NCBI GenBank assembly: GCA_947072805.1
Contig: CAMTJK010000009.1
Location: forward strand, 1 to 25,454
Source of the DNA: an uncultured Prevotella sp.
GTDB lineage: Bacteria > Bacteroidota > Bacteroidia > Bacteroidales > Bacteroidaceae
Length of the DNA stretch: 25,454 bases
Direction: 5' to 3'
This document shows positions 1 through 6,591 of this stretch, in pieces. The notes under the pieces were generated by a model. The model was not told the DNA's origin, ran no database searches, and saw only the letters and a program-made list of their open reading frames with translations. Positions within the stretch are counted from its first letter, which is position 1. Each line of letters starts with the position of its first letter. Made by a program: the position numbers and the translations under genes.

Positions 1-2
1 CC

Positions 3-80
3 AAATGTTTCCCAATCCCAATATATGTTGCTGAAAATCAGTACCCGTTAGCAGCCGCGCAGGCCGCCGTCGAAGAATAA
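3..80 (+). CDS. C-terminal end of an unidentified protein (partial)
   Basis: A + strand frame is open from the window edge to a TAA at 78-80, giving 25 residues that end in an alanine-rich stretch, AAAQAAVEE. I do not recognise the protein. It is called mainly because the frame closes just before a hairpin that looks like a terminator. Its last 40 bases are clearly richer in G and C than the DNA that follows, as expected of a coding end before an AT-rich intergenic region. A second + frame is open from base 1 to a TAG at 49-51, so the choice of frame is not certain. Confidence 0.35.
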   Translation, partial: KCFPIPIYVAENQYPLAAAQAAVEE

Positions 81-110
81 TCGAAAGGTGCTGAAAATTA
101 GCTATATAAA

Positions 111-141
111 GGGCAAGTATCTGGGAAACAGGTACTTGCCC
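111..141 (+). terminator. Hairpin terminator after the left-edge gene
   Basis: The arms GGGCAAGTATCT and AGGTACTTGCCC pair over 12 positions with one G-T type mismatch around a 7-base loop. A run of six T lies at 155-160, about 14 bases after the stem, so it is not a textbook intrinsic terminator. It sits 30 bases after the stop codon at 80, where a transcript end is expected. Confidence 0.6.
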
Positions 142-228
142 TTAATTCTCTCAATTTTTTATAGAGGGCGCAAACCATGCTGTGGATGTCTAAATATTTT
201 ATAAGCTGTGCAATATTCGGTGAGAATG

Positions 229-260
229 TTTTGTCAAGAAAAAATTATATTATATATTTG
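229..260 (+). promoter_or_regulatory. Bacteroidales-type promoter of the wcaJ-like gene
   Basis: A perfect -7 box TATATTTG (253-260) follows a -33 box TTTTG (229-233) with 19 bases between them. This fits the known Bacteroides consensus TTTG / TAnnTTTG. Transcription should begin near 267, giving a leader of about 100 bases before the ATG at 371. The region 81-370 otherwise holds the upstream hairpin, a 17-codon upstream open frame (270-323) and a perfect 12-base palindrome (325-336). No other gene is seen there. Confidence 0.65.
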
Positions 261-370
261 CAATATAAAATGATGTGTTTGTTTGTACACATGATGTGGA
301 ATATCAATGTGTGTCATGAATGATATGTTATAACATTCAATTGTTTTATACCACGTAAAAGAAAACAAAA

Positions 371-1792
371 ATGAGACCCAATAACAGGACAAGTAATCTG
401 ATGAAAGCCATTATTGTGGTAGCAGATTTTATTGTCCTCAATATATTGTTTTACTCCTACCTGTTGATTGTCGGTGGCGATTGTGGTAATGGAGACTATT
501 GCTGTAGTACAGCTATGCTCATGGTTATAGCCAATATCGGTATGGTTGGGGCACAGTATTTCTTTTCTACAATAGTACACAGACGCAGATCTACATCAGA
601 ACTGATATTGCGACAGAGTACAATGCTTGTTATTCTCTATAGTGTGCTTACCTATGTGCTTATGGTAGTATCAGACCGTTACGAGGGGGTAGATATGCCA
701 GGCTTGGCTTTTATGGTCAAATTTTCTGTAATTCTCTATGTGGGCATATTATTATCACGTTATGTGGAACGATGGTCTATAAAGCATTATCGAACGATGG
801 GACGTAACAGACGCACTGTTGTGTTTGTTGGAAACGATCCCCGCATAATTGATGCTTACAGTTTCCTTGCTGGCAGTCCATATATGGGATATCATGTGTT
901 GGGCTATTATGCTGATACGGAGTTGGTGCAATGTCCAGAGGGACTAACCTATAGAGGTTCTGTGGGTGATTTTGAGGAAGAGGTAAGACGGGGCTCCTTG
1001 CCGCAGGTCGACGAAATGTACTGCTGTGTGCCTATCACAGCGCAGGAACAGATAAGGAAATTTATGAGATACTGCAGGAAGAACGTGGCGCATTTCTATT
1101 ATATCCCCATTTATACACAGCCATTCGGTCATACGGTGAAGTTTGAATATTTGGGTAACACAATAGTATTCACCAATTATGATGAACCATTGGTGAATCC
1201 TACAAATAGATTTGTGAAGCGAACATTCGATGTAATATTTTCTGCTTTGGTGATAATATGTTTATTGCCTTTTATTCCTATAATTGCTTTTATTATAAAG
1301 CGACAGAGTCCGGGACCTATATTTTTCCGACAGCTACGTACTGGGTTAAACGGACGTGATTTCATGTGTTACAAGTTCAGATCGATGCACATTAATAAAG
1401 AGGCGGATCTTGTGCAAGCTACAGAGAATGATCCAAGAAAATTTGCATTTGGTGACTTTATGCGCAAAACAAATATTGATGAGCTTCCACAATTTTTTAA
1501 TGTATTTCTTGGAGATATGAGCATTGTAGGACCACGTCCACATATGCTACATCATACGGAGGTATATCGTCAATTGATAGATAAATATATGGTACGCCAT
1601 TTTGTAAAACCAGGTATAACGGGATGGGCACAGGTAACCGGATTCAGAGGTGAGACAAAAGAACTCTGGCAGATGGAGGGTAGAGTTCAGAGGGACATTT
1701 GGTATATAGAGAACTGGAGCGTATGGCTTGACTTACGCATAATAGGAAAGACAATATCACAGATATTTTTTAGAGATGAACATGCATATTAG
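371..1792 (+). CDS. wcaJ: Undecaprenyl-phosphate sugar-1-phosphate transferase (WcaJ/polyprenyl-P hexose phosphotransferase family)
   Basis: The enzyme moves a sugar-1-phosphate, in this family usually glucose, from its UDP form to undecaprenyl phosphate in the inner membrane. This is the first step of a capsule, exopolysaccharide or O-antigen repeat unit. Four N-terminal membrane segments (within residues 13-130) are followed by a nucleotide-binding-like cytoplasmic domain (about 148-270, starting RTVVFVGND), one more hydrophobic segment (about 283-304) and the bacterial sugar transferase core. The core shows KFRSM (335), the acidic catalytic pair in DELPQ (370-371), VGPRP (386) and KPGITGWAQV (413). 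At 473 residues it is full length. The ATG at 371 follows an A-rich leader usual for Bacteroidota. It stands alone between a promoter and a terminator, with no glycosyltransferase beside it, so the polymer it serves cannot be named. Sugar specificity (glucose or another hexose) is inferred from the family only. Confidence 0.9.
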   Translation: MRPNNRTSNLMKAIIVVADFIVLNILFYSYLLIVGGDCGNGDYCCSTAMLMVIANIGMVGAQYFFSTIVHRRRSTSELILRQSTMLVILYSVLTYVLMVVSDRYEGVDMPGLAFMVKFSVILYVGILLSRYVERWSIKHYRTMGRNRRTVVFVGNDPRIIDAYSFLAGSPYMGYHVLGYYADTELVQCPEGLTYRGSVGDFEEEVRRGSLPQVDEMYCCVPITAQEQIRKFMRYCRKNVAHFYYIPIYTQPFGHTVKFEYLGNTIVFTNYDEPLVNPTNRFVKRTFDVIFSALVIICLLPFIPIIAFIIKRQSPGPIFFRQLRTGLNGRDFMCYKFRSMHINKEADLVQATENDPRKFAFGDFMRKTNIDELPQFFNVFLGDMSIVGPRPHMLHHTEVYRQLIDKYMVRHFVKPGITGWAQVTGFRGETKELWQMEGRVQRDIWYIENWSVWLDLRIIGKTISQIFFRDEHAY

Positions 1793-1819
1793 TTGTACAA
1801 CTACAACGTATGTTCAAGA

Positions 1820-1861
1820 CATAAAGTGCCTATGGACTTAATCGTTCATCGGCACTTTATG
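1820..1861 (+). terminator. Hairpin terminator after wcaJ
   Basis: A perfect 11-base inverted repeat, CATAAAGTGCC and GGCACTTTATG, flanks a 20-base loop. It begins 28 bases after the wcaJ stop and is followed on the + strand by the T-rich stretch ATTATTTTCTTTT. The - strand side has no T run, so it most likely serves wcaJ only. Confidence 0.65.
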
Positions 1862-1994
1862 TATAGATTATTTTCTTTTAATATTTCTCGTTGTTTAGTT
1901 CGCAAAAATATCTCATTGGATTTTACAATGTTTTTACTATATTGCGACTGTACTATGATATAGCATAGCGGGCTTTGTTGAGACAGATGAGAAG

Positions 1995-2038
1995 CAAGGC
2001 AATGGTTAAACAGTTAAAAACATTGAAATCATTGCTTG
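1995..2038 (-). terminator. Possible hairpin ending the his operon
   Basis: CAAGGCAATG (1995-2004) can pair with CATTGCTTG (2030-2038) with one bulged base. A second CATTG at 2021-2025 offers another partner. The structure lies 35-80 bases beyond the hisC stop on the - strand. There is no clear T tract, so the call is tentative. The remaining intergenic DNA (1862-1994) shows nothing else I can support. Confidence 0.3.
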
Positions 2039-2072
2039 ATCTGCTAGTATCAGTCTAATTACATGTTTGGGC

Positions 2073-3110
2073 TTAGCAATATTGACGCAGAGCAGAGAGC
2101 AATTCGTTGTTTTCACTCTTTGTACCAATAGTGATGCGTAAGCAGTTGTTGCATAGTGCAACATGTGTGCGATTCCTCACAATGATACCTTTCTCTACAA
2201 GATAATCATATATTGCTTGTGCATTGTCCATTTTTGCGAGGAAGAAATTGGCATCGGTTGGATATACTTGCTTACAGCAAGGAAGCAAGGCAAAGGCACT
2301 TACCATGCGACTGCGTTCGAGTAGAATGGTGCGCACCCATTTTTCTACTTCATAAGAGTTCTTTAATATTTCTAAGGCGTGACGTTGTGTAAGCAGATTT
2401 ATATTATAGGGATATTTCACCTTGTTCATAACATTAATTATCTCCGGTGAAGCGAAAGCCATACCTAGGCGTATGGCTGCACACCCCCACGCTTTACTCA
2501 TGGTGTTTAAAACTACTATGTTGGAATAAGTGGCGAGTTCAAGACGAAATGGATGACAGGAAGAAAAGTCACTGTAGGCTTCGTCTATGACAACGAGACC
2601 GTCAAATCCGTTGATTACCTTTACTATTTCATCATGCAAAAAACTATTGCCTGTAGGATTGTTAGGACTGCATATCCATATAATCTTGGTGTCGCTATTG
2701 CAGGCGTGTAACAGGTTTTCAGCATTAAGTCGGTATCCATCATCAAGGAGTACAGGACGATACTCTATGTCGTTGATGTCAGCACATACGCGGTACATTC
2801 CGTAAGTAGGTTCTATTGCAACAACATTATCAATGCCGGGGCGTGTAAAACAACGGTATAGTAGGTCGATTGCTTCATCGCTTCCGTTACCAAGAAAAAT
2901 TCTTTCAATAGGTACCCGCTTCACGCGAGAGAGTTCTTTCTTGAGCTCATTTTGCATGGGGTCCGGATAACGGTCATAAGGAGCATTGTAAGGATTCTCA
3001 TTAGCATCTAAATATACATGAGCAGTGCAACCACTGTACTCATTACGTGCACTGCTGTAAGGTGCCAGAGCCTTGATGTTGGGACGCAATAGATCTTCAA
3101 GCAATCTCAT
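2073..3110 (-). CDS. hisC: Histidinol-phosphate aminotransferase
   Basis: This PLP-dependent enzyme makes L-histidinol phosphate from imidazole-acetol phosphate and glutamate. It is a fold-type I aminotransferase of 345 residues, normal for the family. Seen in the sequence are LDANENP near 34-40, SPNNPTGN (148-155), DEAYSDF (176-182) and the PLP lysine K206 in NTMSKAWG, followed by the IRLG motif at about 213. The ATG at 3108-3110 overlaps the hisD stop by four bases (ATGA), which implies translational coupling. It is the last gene of a hisG-hisD-hisC operon. In many Bacteroidales hisB follows hisC, but here the operon ends in about 280 bases of intergenic DNA. HisC enzymes are close relatives of other aminotransferases, but the operon makes this assignment firm. 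Confidence 0.95.
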   Translation of the reverse strand: MRLLEDLLRPNIKALAPYSSARNEYSGCTAHVYLDANENPYNAPYDRYPDPMQNELKKELSRVKRVPIERIFLGNGSDEAIDLLYRCFTRPGIDNVVAIEPTYGMYRVCADINDIEYRPVLLDDGYRLNAENLLHACNSDTKIIWICSPNNPTGNSFLHDEIVKVINGFDGLVVIDEAYSDFSSCHPFRLELATYSNIVVLNTMSKAWGCAAIRLGMAFASPEIINVMNKVKYPYNINLLTQRHALEILKNSYEVEKWVRTILLERSRMVSAFALLPCCKQVYPTDANFFLAKMDNAQAIYDYLVEKGIIVRNRTHVALCNNCLRITIGTKSENNELLSALRQYC

Positions 3111-4402
3111 GATTTCCCTCCTTCCACACTGTTTATACGTACAGTCATTGCATTTTTATGGGCAATAAGCGATTCTGCTTCCGCCATAACCTCTACGGCG
3201 TGACCAATTTTTTTTACTCCTTCGGCTGTGAGATGTTGGAATGTTATTTTGCGACAATAGCTGTCCAGGTTTACACCATTGTATGCCGTAGCATAACCGT
3301 GGGTAGGTAGTGTATGGTTTGTACCGCTGGCATAGTCGCCTGCACTTTCGCATGCATATTTTCCGAGGAACACGCTACCAGCATTGACTACATTGTCGGC
3401 AAGACTGAGATAGTCAGATGTTTGGAGTATAAGATGCTCTGGAGCATATTCGTTGGCGAGTTCCATAGCTTCCTCCTTGCTTCCAACGAGTACACAGCGG
3501 CTATTATCAAGTGCACGACGTGCTATTTCTGCACGAGGTAGCATTGAGAGCTGACGCTCCAGTTCTGCATCAAGATGTTGGATTAACTGTTGGCTGGTTG
3601 TGATAAGCATCACCTGTGAATCCACACCATGTTCAGCTTGTGATAGTAGATCGGCAGCCACAAAGTTTATATTGGCACTATCATCGGCAACAATACACAC
3701 TTCAGATGGACCAGCAGGCATATCAATTGCGACATCGTGTAGACTTACCTGCTGTTTAGCAGCCATGACATATTGATTGCCAGGACCGAATATCTTATGT
3801 ACCTTTGGTATGCTCTCTGTACCATATGCCATTGCACCGATAGCTTGTACTCCTCCTGCTTTGAAGATGCGGCTTACACCTGCTGTTTTTGCAGAAAATA
3901 GAATAGCGGGATGGATGGTTCCTTGTGGCGAAGGTGGGGTGCAAAGCACTATCTCACGGCATCCGGCAATAGTGGCGGGAGTGGCGAGCATTAGTACGGT
4001 ACTGAAGAGGGGTGCTGTACCGCCGGGAATATAGAGTCCTACACGCTCTATAGGCACACTTTTTTGCCAGCATTTCACTCCAGGCTGTGTTTCAACGGCT
4101 GTGGTTTGAAATTTCTGTGAGGAATGGAAGACTCTAATATTGTGGTGAGCTAGCTGGATAGCTTTTTTTAGTTCCGGGCTCACAAGGCGTTCTGCGGCAT
4201 CAAGTTCGTCTGGAGTGACGGCAAGATTGCGAAGTGTGGCGTTGTCAAAGCGTGAGGCATAGTGACGTACGGCTTCATCGCCTCGCATTCGTACATCGTC
4301 AAGAATACTGCTTACTGTGGTTCGAAGTTGTGATACGTTTAGTACTGGACGCTTTACTATATTCTCCCACTGTTTCTTGTCGGGGTATCGGATAATCTGC
4401 AT
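3107..4402 (-). CDS. hisD: Histidinol dehydrogenase
   Basis: HisD carries out the last two NAD-dependent oxidations of histidine synthesis, from L-histidinol to L-histidine. All key residues are present at the positions expected from the E. coli enzyme shifted by four. The zinc ligands are Q255, H258, D356 and H415, and the catalytic pair E322-H323 lies in APEHLIL. The substrate and NAD region includes FGPGNQYV (205-212) and DMPAGPSE (227-234). The length of 431 residues is typical. The ATG at 4402 lies 28 bases beyond the hisG stop (4431) and the 3' end overlaps hisC by four bases. The gene looks intact and active. Confidence 0.97.
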   Translation of the reverse strand: MQIIRYPDKKQWENIVKRPVLNVSQLRTTVSSILDDVRMRGDEAVRHYASRFDNATLRNLAVTPDELDAAERLVSPELKKAIQLAHHNIRVFHSSQKFQTTAVETQPGVKCWQKSVPIERVGLYIPGGTAPLFSTVLMLATPATIAGCREIVLCTPPSPQGTIHPAILFSAKTAGVSRIFKAGGVQAIGAMAYGTESIPKVHKIFGPGNQYVMAAKQQVSLHDVAIDMPAGPSEVCIVADDSANINFVAADLLSQAEHGVDSQVMLITTSQQLIQHLDAELERQLSMLPRAEIARRALDNSRCVLVGSKEEAMELANEYAPEHLILQTSDYLSLADNVVNAGSVFLGKYACESAGDYASGTNHTLPTHGYATAYNGVNLDSYCRKITFQHLTAEGVKKIGHAVEVMAEAESLIAHKNAMTVRINSVEGGKS

Positions 4403-4430
4403 GATATACGGTGATTGTTGTATGGGTATG

Positions 4431-5282
4431 TTATAATATCATTTTTTCAATTGGAGTGACAAGTATTCCTTGTGCCCCCATTTCCTTTAGTTTTCCAATT
4501 ATTTCCCAGAAGCGTTTTTGGTCGAGTACGGTGTGAACGGAGCACCATTCTTCGTCTGCAAGGGGAATAACAGTAGGACTCTTCAGTCCTGGAAGTACGG
4601 AGATGATGTCGTGTAAACGGTCTTTGGGCGCATTCATTCGCACGTATTTCTTGTCATCAGCACTGCGTACAGCTTCAAAGCGGAACAACATTTCACGTAA
4701 TGTGGCGAGCTTAGAGGATGACATTCCCTTGTGTCCAATGAGAATAGCTTCACTCTGCATAACTACTTCCACTTCACGTAGATTGTTACTAACAAGGGTC
4801 GAACCGCTGCTAACGATGTCGAAAATGCCATCGGCAAGTCCTATGCCTGGAGATATTTCAACGCTACCAGTAATAACATGTATGTCGGCATTAACACCTG
4901 CTTCTGTGAGAAATTGACGGAGTATATTAGGGTAGGAGGTGGCTATTTTTTTGCCTTCAAACCAATTCACACCATGATAGTCTACGTCTTTGGGTATTGC
5001 TAATGATAGACGACAACGGCTGAAACCGAGACGGCAGATTATGTCGGCATCTTCGCCACGTTCAACAAACTCGTTCTCTCCAACCACGCCAATGTCGGCA
5101 ACTCCACCTGCTACACTCTGTGGTATGTCATCATCGCGGAGGTAGAGCACTTCAAGAGGAAAATTGGATGACTGCACAAGGAGAGTGCGCTTACCGGAGT
5201 GTATCTTGATATCTGCCTCGGCAAGGAGGTTCATAGTGTCATCATAAAGACGACCTTTAGATTGTACTGCTATACGTAACAT
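4431..5282 (-). CDS. hisG: ATP phosphoribosyltransferase, long form
   Basis: HisG joins ATP and PRPP to give phosphoribosyl-ATP, the committed and feedback-controlled step of histidine synthesis. The 283 residues make it a long-form HisG with its own C-terminal ACT-like regulatory domain (about 205-283), so no HisZ partner is needed. The N-terminus MLRIAVQSKGRL, GVVGENEFVERG (66-77) and the PRPP loop DIVSSGST (155-162) are clear. It is first in the his operon. A good promoter lies 25-55 bases upstream, and its predicted leader of about 18 bases is too short for a classical attenuator with a histidine-rich leader peptide. Control is therefore more likely allosteric or by a repressor; this is inference. 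Confidence 0.97.
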   Translation of the reverse strand: MLRIAVQSKGRLYDDTMNLLAEADIKIHSGKRTLLVQSSNFPLEVLYLRDDDIPQSVAGGVADIGVVGENEFVERGEDADIICRLGFSRCRLSLAIPKDVDYHGVNWFEGKKIATSYPNILRQFLTEAGVNADIHVITGSVEISPGIGLADGIFDIVSSGSTLVSNNLREVEVVMQSEAILIGHKGMSSSKLATLREMLFRFEAVRSADDKKYVRMNAPKDRLHDIISVLPGLKSPTVIPLADEEWCSVHTVLDQKRFWEIIGKLKEMGAQGILVTPIEKMIL

Positions 5283-5306
5283 AGTTTCTTAATGATAAAA
5301 ACATTG

Positions 5307-5338
5307 CAAATGTAGTTAAAAATGTGCTATTGTGCAAG
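5307..5338 (-). promoter_or_regulatory. Promoter of the hisGDC operon
   Basis: On the - strand a perfect -7 box TACATTTG (5314 down to 5307) lies 20 bases after CTTG (5338 down to 5335), a three-of-four match to the -33 box. The start site should fall near 5300, about 18 bases before the hisG ATG. The -33 element lies between the two elements of the oppositely directed promoter for the lytic transglycosylase. Confidence 0.65.
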
Positions 5339-5354
5339 AAAATAACTACTTTTG
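5323..5354 (+). promoter_or_regulatory. Promoter of the lytic transglycosylase gene
   Basis: The perfect -7 box TACTTTTG (5347-5354) is preceded, 20 bases upstream, by TGTG (5323-5326), a three-of-four match to the -33 element. The start site should be near 5361, giving a leader of about 28 bases. This promoter overlaps the hisG promoter, which points the other way. Confidence 0.55.
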
Positions 5355-5388
5355 CAGTCAAAGTGAAACATTTTAGTATAAATATAAG

Positions 5389-6591
5389 ATGTTTGTGATG
5401 CCAAAAAGAAATTTATGTGACAAAACGATGACTTTGTTAGGATTGTATCTTGGAGTTGTCTGTAGTCTCTTAGCATCCTGTGGTGGTGCGCAAGAACGGA
5501 AAGACTACACAGATGTACCTTGGTGTGTAGTATCAGATACAATTGGTCTTAATGAGGAAATTGATCTCGATGAGCTTTTGACTAATGGAGAAATGATAAT
5601 GGTGACATTATATGGTGAGGATACCTACTATGATTATAAAGGTAGAGCCGCAGGATGTCACTATCGCTTATGTCAGCGTTTTGCAGATATGCTGGGAGTA
5701 AGACTGCGGATAGATGTGTGTCGCGACACTGCAGATATGATAAGTAAACTGATCTTAGGTGATGCAGATGTGCTTGTATTCCCGTTGCCAAAGCAGGGCT
5801 GTAAAAATGGAAAAATTAGATTCTGCGGTACGTATGACGAAAAACGCAGTGTACAATGGGCTGTGAGGAAGAATCAACAGAAACTTGCAGACGCTTTGGA
5901 CGGATGGTTCAAGCCGGATATGTTACAACAGGTAAAGGAAGAGGAAAGACAGATGTGGAGTGGTTATGGAATAAGACGTAGAGCGGCAGCTCCAATAATG
6001 GACAAAGAGAGAGGCGTGATATCGCGTTATGATGCATTTTTTGTTGCAGCTTGCAGCGAGATAAGATGGGATTGGCGGCTAATGGCGGCACAGTGTTATC
6101 AGGAGTCTGCATTTGATCCTGATGCGAAGTCGTGGGCTGGAGCATGTGGACTGATGCAGATAATGCCTGCCACAGCCGAGCATCTGAAACTGCCCCAGGA
6201 GAGACTATTCGATCCGGAAAGTAATATTTTTGCTGCTGCGCGTTTCTTAGCAGAGCTCGACGGAATGTTTTCCGATGTGTCTTCGCGTAAAGAAAGAATT
6301 TGTTTTGTGCTGGCGAGCTATAATGGTGGGGCATTGCATATACGTGACGCTATGGCACTCGCAGAAAGGGATGGAAAGGATTGCCATGTATGGGAAGAGG
6401 TATCGCGATACTTGAAGATGCTAAGTGAGCCTGCTTATTATAATGATTCGATTGTAAAAAATGGTTACATAAGGGGTAGTGAAACCCTAAACTACGTTGA
6501 AAGCATAATGAGTAGATGGCAGTCATACCGCAATGTTAGGGTAGGACTGCCATCGGTGACATATCAACAAAAGCATCCACGCGTTAGATGA
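5389..6591 (+). CDS. mltF: Membrane-bound lytic murein transglycosylase, MltF-like lipoprotein
   Basis: The product should cleave peptidoglycan glycan strands non-hydrolytically, leaving 1,6-anhydro-muramyl ends. A signal peptide ends in the lipobox LLASC with the lipidated cysteine at C31, so it is exported and membrane-anchored. Residues 66-175 resemble a family 3 solute-binding domain, and a lysozyme-like SLT domain follows (about 213-360). Its catalytic glutamate is E239 in QESAFDP, followed by GLMQIMPATA and later ASYNGG. At 400 residues it is short for MltF; the part of the binding domain that would form the second lobe seems to be missing. The start may be M1 (5389) or M4 (5398); both give a good signal peptide. 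The 3' end overlaps the convergent hppA by eight bases. Confidence 0.85.
   Translation: MFVMPKRNLCDKTMTLLGLYLGVVCSLLASCGGAQERKDYTDVPWCVVSDTIGLNEEIDLDELLTNGEMIMVTLYGEDTYYDYKGRAAGCHYRLCQRFADMLGVRLRIDVCRDTADMISKLILGDADVLVFPLPKQGCKNGKIRFCGTYDEKRSVQWAVRKNQQKLADALDGWFKPDMLQQVKEEERQMWSGYGIRRRAAAPIMDKERGVISRYDAFFVAACSEIRWDWRLMAAQCYQESAFDPDAKSWAGACGLMQIMPATAEHLKLPQERLFDPESNIFAAARFLAELDGMFSDVSSRKERICFVLASYNGGALHIRDAMALAERDGKDCHVWEEVSRYLKMLSEPAYYNDSIVKNGYIRGSETLNYVESIMSRWQSYRNVRVGLPSVTYQQKHPRVR

Noticed and set aside
30..101. Near-identical 12-mers GCTGAAAATCAG (30-41) and GCTGAAAATTAG (90-101), 60 bases apart
   Set aside because: Only two copies, one inside a coding end, and no further repeat units; likely coincidence.
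1903..1910. TAnnTTTG box on the - strand downstream of wcaJ
   Set aside because: No -33 partner at the right distance and it would only drive antisense RNA into the wcaJ end; such boxes occur by chance in AT-rich DNA.
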